Shown: one piece after another, positions 1 through 12,150 of the stretch
Layout: every line of letters starts with the position of its first letter
Numbering within the stretch: the stretch's first letter is position 1
DNA from: Dromaius novaehollandiae
Lineage: Eukaryota; Chordata; Aves; Casuariiformes; Dromaiidae
Direction of reading: 5' to 3'
Assembly: GCF_036370855.1 (NCBI RefSeq)
Contig: NC_088098.1
Coordinates: 32,925,981-32,989,980 of the forward strand
Length of the DNA: 64,000 bases
Notes under the pieces: generated by a model
What the model saw: the letters and a program-made list of their open reading frames with translations, nothing else
Database searches by the model: none
Told to the model about the DNA's origin: nothing
Made by a program: the position numbers and the translations under genes

Positions 1-2175
1 CATTTGTATATCACATTTTGTACCACGATTGTACAAAATATTATTTTATGTCTTCTATGGTATTTTGCTTACTGCAATTACAATTGCAAAATATGAAAGT
101 AATAACTATATTCCTTTATGTAATTCCTAAGAGCTAGGTCCCAATATTAATGATTAATTTATTATGTGACCCTGGTGCTTAAAAAGGGCAAATGAAAGCA
201 TTTCTTTTCATAAATAAAATGTATTTTTTTCACTTAAAATGTTATTATTTTGGGAGTCCATAGCTGCTTAAATTATGCAACATCACTATATTTCTCATGA
301 CACTATTTCTTCTATGAATCACTGTATGTTTCAGTTTATCTAATAATGGGTTAGCCAAGATGCTAACCTTTTTGTGACTTCAGAACAGCCATCTGTTATT
401 GATGAATGGGATAATGAGGCATTTCATTTACATGGGCTTTTAAAAACATATATAAAATTTCAGGAGACTGGTAGACAGATACCATGCTGCAGTACTAATA
501 TTTGCTCATTTTTTCACATTTTGCAACTTTATAACAGTAAAATACCATGATAATTATTTAAACAGCATCTTGCAAACATGCCAAACTAAAATAACAAAAA
601 TACCTGTAAGTAACGGTATTTTTGTCCACGTGTGCTAGAATTATGAAACAAAGGCATTATGAGTTAAATTGAAGCCAGTTAGAACCCTACACTCTTGTGC
701 TTATTACTACATTATGCTATCAATAGCAATGAAAACCCAGTGAAGGATGCAGTCAATCAGGCCAAGAATTTTACAAGAACAGATAGAAAGAACTCTTCTT
801 CAAAAAGATCTTCCAGGTTGTACAAAACACATTGGTTCAGAAAGTGGAAGGAGTGGAAAACAATATCAGCAGGGCAACAGGTCTGTAGATTTGCAAACAT
901 TACATGTTTTCTGCTTTGGTTTTTTGGGTGTGTTAGGGATGTATCAAGTCTCATGCTTTAAGTGATGAATGTGACTGTCCACACTGATGTCCTCCTACTA
1001 CACATGGAAATTCCATATTTGGTAGTAAGGCACAACAACCCCTTATCAACCATCTGTATCTTGAGCAGAGGATCACTGAGCAGGAGAGAAGCTAAGGCAC
1101 TGTGCTGCATCTCACAAGCCTGTCCTAGCAGGGTTTCTAATCCAAGAAGACACATTAAGAATCCACTAAACAACACGTTAGCATGCTGCAGCTTTTTGTG
1201 CTTGAGAAATGACCAGCTATTGCCTGTAGAATTTGACAAGTAGGGTTTCCCTCAATGGAGCTGAGAAGTTTGAATGATCATAAAACAGAGAAAAGGACGG
1301 TGAAACATGCATGCAAAAGAAGGATGAGGAAGAAAGCAAAAATAGGAGAAAATGAGGACCAGCAGAGAAGGTGATCCCAGACAGCTCTAACTCAACACAA
1401 CCTGGAGAGCAAAGGATAGCATTTTGCTAGTTTCATCACCTGTTATCATTATAAATACAGTCACTTTTTCTTGAAGCAATATAAAAAACTACCTAATTTT
1501 AAAAATCAAGATACGCAAGCACAAATTATTTGGCCAGATTGCAAAGACTTTTTTATAGTGCTGCTTTAATGTAAAAACTATAGCGAAAAGGTAGATTATT
1601 CTAAAGGAAAATGACTAAAGGACACAGCAAATATGCATAATAACAAAGTAATCTCTAATTGAAGTTGTCATATTTTCATTAAATTTCTTGTGAAGATTGT
1701 AATTCAGGGTTAGGTAACATATAATTATCAGGCCATTATGAATGTAACTAAAAAATCAGCAATCTGGAAAAATGACATTAAGATTGTCTTTAAAATTTTT
1801 GTTTTCCTTCTAGAAAAATGTCTCATTTGTAATCTGCTTCCCTGACATCAATAGTTACACAGGTGTATGGCTATAAAATTGTAATAACAGTGATATTTGT
1901 TTTGTTTTTAGGAAACTCATAGAAAAGAACAAGAAAGAAAATATCTAGTAATGCATCATCAAAGAAAAATGCTTGCAGTTACTACATTAGTGTTTTCTAA
2001 CTATTCCCTCTATTCTATTAGCATTAATAGAATTTCATTCTTTCTCACAATTTAGGCAAGTTACTCTGTTTGTACTATTACAATGGTACAGGAGAGTGAC
2101 AGCACAATATCTTTCTGTTAGGTTTTTGAAGATAGGAATGTATAATATGGACTGTTCACTGAGACTGACAAAGCT
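1..2175. other. Non-genic AT-rich DNA, nothing recognised
   Basis: No gene or repeat family is recognised. The longest frames are two overlapping 93-codon ones on opposite strands (958-1239 minus, 962-1243 plus), which is typical of chance. Neither translation shows a signal peptide, repeat or known motif. The part around 960-1240 is a little richer in G+C than its surroundings and could be an eroded retroelement, but I cannot name one. Confidence 0.55.
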
Positions 2176-2204
2176 TGTACAAAAGAAGAATGTTCTTTTG
2201 TACA
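2176..2204. repeat. Perfect inverted repeat, 12-bp arms, 5-nt loop
   Basis: The left arm tgtacaaaagaa (2176-2187) is the exact reverse complement of ttcttttgtaca (2193-2204), with the loop gaatg between them. On either strand the RNA would fold into a compact 12-bp stem. The structure is short, and the flanks show no promoter or terminator context. It may be a chance cruciform-forming sequence, the centre of a small palindromic repeat, or a binding site for a dimeric factor. Confidence 0.8.
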
Positions 2205-4249
2205 TAAATGCATCAAAAAGCATAAATGTGCCTGATGTGGATTAGAGTGGCAAAAGCCTACTACTTGATTTTGTAATTAAGTGATAAAATAAAACGTTGG
2301 CATGCACAGAGGAATCTCTTCAAACAAATGATAGGCATATACTGAACAATCACTACATTACTTTCCTTCGGAGAACTGCTTTAATAGTTTATTAATATGT
2401 CAGTCATTGGAAGGCAACAGATTGCTACAGGAAGGCAGCAGAGGGAGTTCAGGTTTACCACCACTTCTGAAAGAGGATGCAGTACTTGGGATTTTACTGG
2501 AGCATACAAAAAGGCATTTTTTAAACCAGTCCCATTTTTAAAAAATGTTACTTCAAAACAGAATTTAAGGATGTATGCTTATGATCTTGCTATGTGGGAA
2601 AACTGCTCTATTCACTCCGCATGCAGAAAGATTTCCTACATGGCTGCAACTCCACATGCTGCTCCTGTCAAGAAGCTGCAGTTGCAGCGAGGCAGGAGTC
2701 CTTCTGCTCTGGTCCACCCCATGTTCACTGTAACTACAACTGTGTTGAGTTCCACTGTGCAAGCTCAAGATCTTCCAGATTTGACCCCCATCTCTTCATA
2801 GATAGGCACATCTTTTGCAGCAGAACTCTAGAAAAAGAGGTTCTCCGTCTTAAAAATATTTCTTTTCTTCCTCCTGGCTCCCTACAAAGCATATTTGTAA
2901 CACATTTTTTCTTCCTCAGTTTTGCAGAATTGAGGGGAAAAGGGATGTGAAACAGTATTTCCATTACATTAATAATAATATAATTACATTAGTATGTAGG
3001 GTGAATCTTATACCATAACCTAACCTATGGTCTAACAAGTGAGGCTACCAATCTCTAGTGAAGAAATGCAGAAAACAGAACTAATAATAAATAACAATTA
3101 AATAATAAAATAGTCTGTGTTTGTTTTACCATACATATATACAGAGAAAACTGGGATAGCTCAGAACTCAGGACTACAGCCATGTCTAGAAATTGGGCAT
3201 AACCTCATCCTGCCCCCTGGGAAAGATCTCTTTACTTTCCTCAATTCAGATTTGAGATGCCAAGATGCACTCCTTGTCCACAATTAATTCTTATTTTTCC
3301 CAACTAGCACAACATGAACCTACACCTTCTTTCTCCTGGTCCAGAGAGGATCATGCCAAGACTGTTCCTGTGCCAGCACTGTCATTCCTTGTCTCATTGC
3401 TCAAGAACAGGACCCAAGCACCATTTGGTGCACACGAAAGAGCATTATTCCACCCAAACATACGAAGGAGCAGGAGTGAGTAGCATGCAACCACATTTTC
3501 CCAACCGTGGAACACTCCCAAGTATTGGGTCTGTGGTCAGAGGGCAAGCATCTTCCTGGGCCAAAACCCTCTCATCTATGTAATGTGCTAGTGCAGCTCC
3601 CTGTTTTCCTGATTCTCACACAGACCTTCTCTATCCCAGCTAGGCTTTTAAATGTATCAACATCTGCAGAACAGGAGTTAAATCTTCAGCTTACCACTCA
3701 GCTACCTCCCATATTGCAATAAAATGAAAGTCAAGTTGAACAACTGCTAACATCTTTTTTCAGATTGGAAAAAAGTTAAATGCTTTGCTTTGGCAGTTTC
3801 AGTGTATCATGCTGGAAAGATCTGTTTTGATTTTAAGTAAATCAAATAGTTACACCATTTCAAAACATGGGGATTGGGTTTTCTGTGAAATTTGCCATTT
3901 TCAAGTTCTAATTTATGCTGTTATCCACAATCTAAAAATTCCATTATTCATCCAGCAGATAATATATACAAAAATAATCCAGTTATTAAAGAGTTAGACA
4001 TATTATCAATTATATAAAATATCTTAGAGTATCAGGAGCTCACAGTTCTTTAGCAATCTTGAGCACTAGGACTGAAACCTTTTAGAGAGATCAGAGAGGA
4101 AATTCCTAGAGCTTTCTGAAGAACAGAACTTTAAGATTTGTTTCTCAGGTTGGATTATCCAAATTTTGAAGGCCTACAAATGATTGCCATGTAGAAGATT
4201 AGATCAGTGGAGCCAGAAAAATTTTAAATAAGGAAACTAAATTAAAATG
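2205..4249. other. Non-genic DNA containing the longest ORF (134 codons, 2397-2801)
   Basis: The longest ATG-to-stop frame of the window lies here at 2397-2801 on the plus strand. Its translation has no recognisable domain, signal peptide or membrane segment. It overlaps frames of 67 and 76 codons on the other strand and one of 118 codons in another plus frame, as expected of a stop-poor patch. I do not regard it as a gene. The rest (2960-4249) is AT-rich and unremarkable. Confidence 0.55.
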
Positions 4250-4510
4250 AGAAATGTGGATTCTGAGTACAATTGTAATCAGTCATGCTTAAGAAAGATA
4301 TATTCAAACTAGAACAGTTACAGAGCATGGTCACTAGGAAGATCAGGGAAAAGGAAATTGTTTAGCCTAGACTGACAGAGGCTATAATGATATACATTAC
4401 GAGAACAGAGGGGTAACAAATGAGTATAAAGTGGCAATGAATAAATTTAGGCTGGAAATTCTACATTTTGAAAAGGAATCTATCACAAAGTAGAGTGCCA
4501 TAACAGAAAA
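4250..4510 (+). mobile_element. Old CR1-type LINE fragment
   Basis: The sequence follows the 3' part of CR1 LINE elements as I remember it. In order there is a degenerate 'gagtac..tgta..tc.gtca' block, a 'ttaagaaagatat..aaactagaacagttacagag' type block, and 'tttagcctagactgacagaggct'. After these comes 'aaatgagtataaagtggc' running into 'ataaatttaggctggaaatt' near 4432-4458. These blocks keep CR1 order and spacing on the plus strand but are heavily mutated, so this is an ancient copy. CR1 is the dominant LINE of birds, crocodilians and turtles. Ends are approximate. The copy lacks the 5' part, as most CR1 copies do, and carries no intact reading frame. Confidence 0.6.
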
Positions 4511-6144
4511 ATGTAGAGTTAATTGAATCTATCACATGGTAGACTGCAGTGGCAGGCACTGCTGAATTAGTTTGCCTGTGTCCAAAGAACATTCCTTCTC
4601 TTATTCTTCCTAAAGGTGATATACACCTGGCACTCAAAAGGAACATTATAGCAACGGGAGAGTATTTTCAATAAACTTGCTCCTAAATCTGCAAATAATC
4701 ATCAACTGGATTACATGGGTAAAGCACTTTTAAGTCCTACATACTTGGAATTTTTCTATGTTCACATGACTAGGGAATGCATGCAAAACAGTTGTTTGCC
4801 AAGTGATGTTATATGATTCCTGAGTTGTCACTTGGAGGGTTTTGCTTAAATAAGACAGAGTCTTTGTCTCACACCCTCTCTGTGTGAGCTCATACAAGCC
4901 TGAGATTGAGATAAATTCTTTAGACAAGAAAAGCAGTCAAGGGGAGTCATGTAAAAATCATAGGAGAAGATAATTGAGTTAAGCCTAATTTAGCTTTTGC
5001 TTCAAAACTCCTATGCCTGTGCTTGCTTTATGACGCCTCTGCTATATAAATGTATGGCATGTTACTATAAATATGACAGCATTTCAAAAAATGTTTGTTT
5101 ATGGCTGGCTGCTTTAGTGGCTTAGTCAAAGTCAAGTGGATTATTTTTGCAATATGTTCCCCCCTATTGAGCCTTCTGTCCCAGCCTGACAAGAACCAAG
5201 AGCGCCCCAGAAGAGAGCACTCTAAGCCATAGCCTGGGGAAGCTACTAAAGCTGCTATGCTGGCTTTTATTAGCCATATTCACTAGCTAACAGTGTTGGC
5301 AAGAACTTGATTTTTGCTCTTGGCTGCAATTCTGTGACAAGTGTTTCCAATCTAGAGCATTAATTTTGACCAGTTAAATCAAAGGGACTCCCCTGGTAGT
5401 AAAAGGGGAAATTCAGCCTGACATATATGAAGCTTCATTGATGTCTATGCTAAATGTTCTCTGAACAGGAGGTAGTAAGATCAAGAGAAATCTAGAAAGC
5501 TGAGAAGTGCCCTCTTTTCTTGGTTAAAATCTGCATGGTGAGTTCAGCGGGAGGCAGTAAACTCTCCTGTACGTTGTGTTTTGATCACAGAGTGCTGGTG
5601 ATCCTACTTGCAGAGAGAGCCTGGGGTAAAACTGACTGCTTATGAGGGGTATCACCTGTGGCCTCTGCTCCAGGCTTCTAAGCATTATGTATGAAGATAA
5701 TGGTAACACAAAGGTTTGCCAGAGGTTTTTTAATTAGCTTGTCCCCCTTGAATATACAGATATGATGAAGCTTGTTAAGATACCACAGATCCATGTGCAG
5801 CTTGACTCATTGCATCAGTTTATCTTCTCCCTTAGCAACTTCTCTGCTTCTGTTAGCTTCTGTGAAAAGCTGGTAGCAGAACTTTTGAAATCACACCATA
5901 TATTGTTAGAACTGAAAGCAAGGCTGGCAAGTCTCCAGTTTGGCTAACAGGCTCAAAGAATTGATTCATCATCCAGTCAGTGAAGAACCATCAGAAATCA
6001 GTCTCCAAGAGAGACTTCTGCTAGCCAGTCCCCCTTCCCAAGATTTAGGGACTGCTCTCTTATCTAGTCTCTTTCCAGCTGTGTAATGTTTTCACATTTT
6101 AGTGTCTCCCTCTCAGTTTGATGCCACTCACTGTTACAGTGAGT
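4511..6144. other. Non-genic DNA, nothing recognised
   Basis: Only short frames up to 65 codons occur. The stretch 5160-5420 is richer in G+C and contains a phrase (ccctggtagtaaaaggggaa, 5391-5410) with an old-repeat feel, but no family could be assigned. No RNA gene was seen. Confidence 0.5.
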
Positions 6145-6465
6145 TAGTGCTTCTTATTAACTCCGACTTGATTGCTATGAGCTTTGCATAACCCATCACA
6201 GGATACAATTTACTGCTATAAGAATTATGGTAGAAATATATGAAGTAGTAAACAGAAGAGTAGCCATCTTCTTCCTGGATGAATTTCATGGCCAAAGGAA
6301 GATGAAAAGTGATAACAAACTCCACGGCAAATGAGGATTTAGGGTTTCTCATCCTCTCTTTACTGAATATTTTAGAAATGCATTTTGCAGTTGCCAAAAA
6401 CTGCAGTGTGCTACAATTTGCAGTTCTATTCTCCACAGAAAATGAGAATAAAACAGAAAATATCC
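6145..6465. repeat. Copy 1 of a direct duplication (partner 7955-8290)
   Basis: This segment aligns end to end and in the same orientation with 7955-8290. Shared landmarks are tttcatggc(c/t)aaagg (6285/8103 region), atgaggattta (6331/8151), ggtttctcatc (6343/8163) and the exact 14-mer acaatttgcagttc (6413-6426 and 8239-8252). Between landmarks the copies differ by many substitutions and small indels, so the duplication or the two insertions are old. A 118-codon minus-strand frame (6134-6490) covers this copy. The partner has stop codons in the matching frame, which argues against coding function. It could be one of two LTRs of a small non-autonomous retroelement, one of two insertions of a SINE or DNA transposon, or a segmental duplication. 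Confidence 0.75.
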
Positions 6466-7954
6466 TTAAAAATTGCCCATGACATGACATGACACGATGT
6501 TTCTGTCACACCTGGACATGCAGGTCCACTGAAAGCCATCAGATTTTGTGATCTTATTACTGGGGGGTTTCTATATGCGTGCATATGCCTCGTATTAACA
6601 TTCTAACCTCCAACTTCTTAATTATTACTTTCTACTTGCATCATTCACTAATTCACTGTTAAGACCCTGTTGACATGTTATAAGACATTAATAGATCTTT
6701 TATTATTAATTATATTTCAAAATTGCTTTTCATATAAATGCGCTATTGCTAAGTGTAAGTCATCCCGTTGATTCTACTCCAAGAGACTGAATGCAGTATT
6801 TTCAAATGGCTCACTCATGTAACATTACAGGTACATTTGCTACCTTTCTCTGCTCTGATTATAGACATATCAGCTCATTAAACACTAGTGTAAGAACACT
6901 AGCTGAACCTTTCCTTTTAGAAAACTACCAGTGTGAAACTAGAGGCTAAGCCCTTCTCTTTTAATGATTCAGTGGTACTGCCTTCATAATCAGAGGAGGC
7001 CAGAAAGAGATGGAAGGAGAGCACACAGTGTTTCAGACCATTTATAGCTACAGACGTGGTGGTTTTTTATGTCTGATTTCAAGCATTTTTTTTGGATGTC
7101 CTCATGTGCCCTTTCCTCGTTGCCCCTTTTATTCAAGATGTTGATGTTAGTTCTCATAAGGGTTGCTATACTTGTATGGATGCCGCATTGAACATAATCA
7201 CTTCATGCAATCATTTAGAAGCTGTACAGTACTACAGATATTATGGCAAACTAGTATAACTAGTAAATATGCATATAGTAGATAATATACATATAAATAT
7301 GTACAATTATATATCTTACAAGTCAGAATCTAATTCAGAACCACTAGAGATCAGAGGGATGTTTACTTCTACAGAGAATATGATGGCATTTCTTGCGGTT
7401 GCCTTAATGAATAAAATCAGTCATTTTTTGTTCCCAGTCCAACTGCATGTTAACTGTAAATTGTTTCACAGCTCTAATGGGTTTCTTCTCTTGAAGCTTT
7501 AAAAGGGTAAAAAGGCTTTATATCTTCACCCAGAATTTAGCCTGCATCATCCATAAGGTCCTCTACACTTATTGTGAGAAACTTAGCCCTCCAGCTATGA
7601 ACATGAAAGTCCTTCCTTTCCAGGTTTATCAGTGATCAGAAGGAAAAACAGGTGCAGAACAAACCACAGAGGAGAACTCTTGCTCTTCAGAGATTCCCTG
7701 GTGGGACTCAACTGTAGTTGCACTAAAACACCTAAACCACAAAGTCAGCTAGCAGGGACTCTTCCCTCTGCAAAAATGCAAAGCAGTCACTGCAGAGATT
7801 TGTGTCCTAACCCATCCTCCCTCAGGCACTCAGGACTGCCCACGAGCCTGTGTTCTTCCCTGTGCCACTGGCTCATGTTTTCTTTTTCTTTTCCGCCATT
7901 CAAATCTGATTTTCTTACTGGTATGTTGAGGTAGAGCTGCTTGATCTTGCCACA
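6466..7954. other. 1.5-kb interval between the two duplicated copies
   Basis: This interval lies between the direct copies at 6145 and 7955. If those are LTRs, it would be the internal region of a short retroelement, but no gag or pol motif, primer-binding site or polypurine tract was recognised. The part 7632-7934 is G+C-richer and has a 100-codon plus-strand frame without a recognisable domain. The remainder is AT-rich. Confidence 0.45.
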
Positions 7955-8290
7955 GCTCATTAACCCTGTGTTGACTGTACAGTGTCTGTATAACCATTTG
8001 TATGGTACCATTTAAAGGTGTAAGAAACATTTCAGCAGAAATACGTCATAGCAAAACAGATGTGGTAGCAGTATAATAGTGCCCATCTGAATCTTGGCTG
8101 ATTTTCATGGCTAAAGGCAAGATGAGAAGCAATAACTAATTCTATAGTAGATGAGGATTTAAGGTTTCTCATCTTTTCTGTGCTGAATATTTATATAAAA
8201 TGTATTTTACAGCTGCCAAAAAAATTATAGCGCATACCACAATTTGCAGTTCCATTACCCAAGATAAATTAATACAGTATGACAAAGTGA
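7955..8290. repeat. Copy 2 of a direct duplication (partner 6145-6465)
   Basis: This is the second, equally decayed copy of the 320-335-bp unit described for 6145-6465, offset by about 1.82 kb and in the same orientation. The best-preserved parts are 8101-8173 and 8213-8252. The left part (7955-8050) also aligns, more weakly, around ctcattaac and (t/c)ataacc. Confidence 0.75.
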
Positions 8291-9124
8291 TTCAACAGAC
8301 TTACTCTGTTATTATTACCTGTTTCAGAACTCCCAAATAAAATCAATCAGCTGCAATGCAGGTTGTGTGTCTCAGAGCTCCATTAGTTCTCTTGGTACCT
8401 TAAACACAAAAGACTGTTAGAAAGAGAAAGGTTATATTAATGCCTCTAAATACCACACCACATAATTAAGTGGTCTGAAGCAGAGGTAGAAAACTTATTT
8501 TAGGACCCTCCCTATATTAGTACTGTGGTAATACTAGTACTCTAATAAGACGCATATCCCCCAGGGCTATTGAATTACATTACAAATGAGAGTCCAGGAA
8601 ATAACATTATTTGCATTTTAAACTGATGAAATTCAGGAATACCTATACTATTAGTCCAAACTCATATGGTGAATCAGATATAAGACAGAAAAGAACAGAA
8701 ATGATGGCACTGATCCATTTCACAGCACTTATTGTATATCAAGTTTGCTTCTTGGAGATAGAAAATGGCCCAGTAAATACGATTTTTGCCAAAGGTTTCA
8801 GGCTTTGTATTGACCTTACAGTGCAAGGTCTCAGGACTTGCCAGGGCTTGTCTTGGCATGAAGTGATTTTCTCTTGCTCAGCTATGGTATCAATTGTCTA
8901 TGAGCGAGGTAACTATTATCTCAACTTGCTTTAGCGAAGCTTCAGTTTGTAGTAACAACAAGGAGTTATTCGATGTGAACTGAACAGTCTATGGCTCTAG
9001 GGCAAAAAGTGGTGTGGATGAGTGCAGACATAGGGTGATATCAGAGGTCCCAGGCTGTAAATACAAATTACAATGGTCAGTTAGTTCCAACTGTATCAGA
9101 GCAGCCTTGCGAGTCACATGACAC

Positions 9125-9144
9125 TTTTTTTTTTTTTTTTTTTT
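9125..9144. repeat. (T)20 homopolymer
   Basis: An uninterrupted run of 20 T follows acac. It could be the poly(A) tail of a minus-strand retroposon. However, the sequence on its right (the would-be retroposon body) shows no AATAAA-type signal near the tail and no gene I recognise, so it is listed only as a simple repeat. Confidence 0.9.
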
Positions 9145-9351
9145 AAGAGGGGACCAGAAAAGCTGAATAATCTGGAACCAATGAAAATCAAGAGCAAACT
9201 GTGTGACTAAGATGTATCAAAAGAACTCCAGGCAGGTGAAAGACTGAGCAGGAAGAAACCCACAATCTCAGGAGTCTGACAACTCATTATAGTGCCCCCT
9301 TCTCTATTCCTCTTCAGCAAGACTGAAGTATCACCCTTGGATCCAGAGGGA

Positions 9352-9407
9352 CACTGAAAGGGTGAGCACAACATCAAAGCACTGAAAGGGTGAGCACAAC
9401 ATCAAAG
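9352..9407. repeat. Exact 28-bp tandem duplication
   Basis: Positions 9352-9379 and 9380-9407 are identical, starting cactgaaagggtgagcac in each copy. The next three bases (cac) begin a third unit. The lack of any mismatch contrasts with the heavy decay of the older repeats nearby, so the duplication is recent, or possibly a polymorphic or assembly-derived two-copy minisatellite. Confidence 0.9.
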
Positions 9408-10504
9408 CACAGGGAGAGATACTAGCAAGGTTCAGTATAAAAATTTTAAAAGTACCATTAATGAGGATTTTCTGTATTAGTTTGGACTACTAGACTGCTA
9501 AAACATTAACTGGACTAGCAATAAATTCTTAGCTCTGCATAGATGGTATGTTACCTTTTGCCCATAAGAGGATTTTGAAGACAATGAGATAGAGAAGCCT
9601 TGTCAGATCCTAAGGCAGGTGGACAGCTATGCACTACATGGTCATCTCATAATGTAGGCATTTCAATTCCATTCCCAGAGTTAAGCAGGATCTGTTCTCC
9701 ATCAGCTTACATACCCCCTGCCAGCTTTAATATCCTTATTTAATACACTGACTCAGTTAGGAATTTTTGCTCTAATTTCAGAGGAAATTAAACTGCTTTC
9801 AACATAGAATAATTATGATACATTTGAATGCAAAATTCATTTTATAATATGGAGTAGTGATAAAAAAACATATCCATTTTCAGAAATGGGAGCTGAACTC
9901 CTGGTCTGTTCGTTTCAAAGATAATAATCTGTGAATCACAAATAACACTTTTCCAGAAAAGGGCTTTCATCCTTCCTGACAATGGTTCTACCAGTTTTAA
10001 TCTTAAGATATATGGTATTGCTGCTTTCTGCCCACTGGAATGGTTGCATTTCAATGAGAGGCAAAATTATTTTCTCTTTAATGCATATGCCAAAAAAAAA
10101 TCATGTAAGTAGAATGTCATTTTTTTTTATTAGTCCCTTCGCAGATCATTCTTTGTAACACAGAGTTAGCACTTTTCAGCTGACTATTGCATTGTAGTAT
10201 ATCCTCTTTCTCTCTTATGCTCAGTATCACAAGTTATCTACCATGGTAGATTAATCCTCTTCAGTAGTATGATGCCCCAGCAGGAACACAGAAAAACACC
10301 CCAGTGTTTTCAAAACCTCCTGCAACAGAAGCTTTCATTTCTATAGAACTCAATATTCTCCTACTCTCACTCTTCCTTTCTGAGAAATTATGACACTGAC
10401 AAAAACAGACTTAAACTCAGGATTTGGCTAATAAAGTCTTGGGCAAGGGAATAATGAGGGAAAATATGGTTGGGAAAGAAAGCAGTGCAAAATCAGACAA
10501 CGTG

Positions 10505-12150
10505 CAGTAGGACTAATGTGAGTTCACAGGGAGCTCTCTGAGTACTTCAGAATCAAAAAGAGGTTGTCCAAAAACTAGAAACAGGGACAAATTGCATAGG
10601 GTGATTAAAAGAGAAGTACAGGAGCCCACACAGGCAAAATGAGGAATGGGTAGGAGCAAACATGTAAAATCTGGCAATGGGTTAAAAAAACCCTCTATAG
10701 ATACATTAGAGGGCAAGGAAAGGCAAAGTAAAATGTCCTGAGCTTTGTGAAAGTGAGTTATTAACAGATGACATGGTAATGGCAGAAGTGTCTCAGGCTT
10801 TTTTGTTTCAGTTTTCACAAAAAGGTTAATAGTGATCAGATGCTGCACAAGATTGCTGTTAACAACAAAGGGATGTGAACATAGGCCAGACTAGAAAAAG
10901 AATACATCAGAGAATATTTAGGTATTCAGGAAAGTTATATATATTCAAGTCACAAGGCCTGGGAAAATTTGTCTTAGAGTAAAGCAATCTTTGAATCATT
11001 AGTGATTATCCTCTAGACTTCATGGAGAATAGATGTAATCTGAAAGGGATGGAGAAGGATAAATATTGATTTTACCTTTAAGAAAAGTAAAAATAAACAC
11101 CTGGGGAATTAGAGATCAGTACACATGACTTTGTTATGCAGAATGATGCTGAAGCAAATGATTAAATAATCAATTTGTAAGCACCTAAAAACAATAAAGT
11201 AACATTAGGCATCCACTATCCATTTCTTGAGACAAAACCATGTCAGTGACGAACCTATTGGCCTTTTTTGGCCATCTCCCTCTCAGTGAAGGAGACGAGG
11301 CATTAGCTGAGCTGCATACGGAACTAGGGTATATTTTTGGCATAGTCACTCTCAGAAAAAGCAGGGCAAAATGGTTTGCCATGACGTCACACCAGGAACT
11401 GGAAGAATTAATGAGAATGATAGATGTCTGGCATTTCTGTTTTGCCTGAACACAGATGCATAGCAAGTCAAAGAACGATCTTTAAGGCAGTTATCAATCG
11501 GTTGCCTCACACTAGGAGATTGTATTAGGTAGGGACTACCTAAGTCTGTACTGCATGTAATTCTAGTCAGCTTTTTCTGAATTGAGGAAAAGAAAAGCTG
11601 CTTACAACATTTGTGTATAACTGAGCTGAGAGGGGTTGGAAGCACTTTGGAGAGCAGGTTTAAAATTCAAAATAATCACAATAAATTGGGGAAATGGGCT
11701 GAGATCAATATGGTGAAATTCAATAAAGACTTCTGTGAAGTACTACAGGAAACTCAAATGCACAAATATAACATGGGGAATAAGTGACTAGAGAGTTTTA
11801 CTGCAAGAATGGATCTGCATGATATAAAGAAGCCCAAACTGAATACAAGTCAACAGTGTGCTGCTGTTGCCAAGAAGCTAAATATAATTCTGGGATATAT
11901 TACCAGGAGTGTGGCATGTAAGAAATAGAAGGCAATCATCCTGCTCTATGAAGCAGTAGAGGGCCATCTGCCCACTGCCCCGTCCTGTCCAGTTTTAAGT
12001 AGCACACTTCCAGAGAATCGCAGATAAACCAGGCAAAGTGCAGAAGACAGCAATGGCAATGAAATGGTTTAGAAAACATGAATTGTAAGAAGAGACAGAA
12101 CAGAGTATTTTTAGGCTGGAAAAGTCAGAAGGGAAGACAAGATCTTAATT
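10505..12150 (+). mobile_element. Long broken CR1 LINE fragment (3' part of ORF2)
   Basis: About 1.6 kb follows the order of a CR1 second reading frame of the type found in crocodilians, turtles and birds. Matching blocks include ctctatagatacattagag (10692-10710), the tttttgtttcagttttcacaaaaaggttaat block near 10800-10829, and attaaataatcaatttgtaagcac (11161-11184). Later blocks are gaggggttggaagcactttgg (11630-11650), gaaattcaataaagac (11714-11729), atggggaataagtgactag (11773-11791), and the tattaccaggagtgtggcatgtaag block near 11898-11922. The protein was an endonuclease/reverse transcriptase that copied the element's own RNA. Here all frames are broken. Where the catalytic Phe-Ala-Asp-Asp should lie (about 11608-11630) the sequence no longer encodes it. 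The fragment fades out after 12150, before the CR1 3' end. Confidence 0.75.

Larger units (their letters stand above)
8291..10504. other. Non-genic DNA with simple repeats only
   Basis: No gene is recognised. The longest frame is 107 codons (8611-8934, plus) without motifs. The stretch holds a T20 homopolymer and a 28-bp tandem duplication, listed separately. The rest is unique AT-rich sequence. Confidence 0.55.

Noticed and set aside
958..1243. Two overlapping 93-codon frames on opposite strands
   Set aside because: Mirror frames from a stop-poor patch; neither shows a motif.
2397..2801. 134-codon plus-strand ORF
   Set aside because: It is the longest frame, but there is no domain, no codon-bias sign I can judge, and overlapping frames run on both strands. 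This is expected by chance in 64 kb.
9125..9144. T20 as the poly(A) tail of a minus-strand processed retrocopy
   Set aside because: No polyadenylation signal beside it, no recognisable gene in the adjoining sequence, and no target duplication seen.
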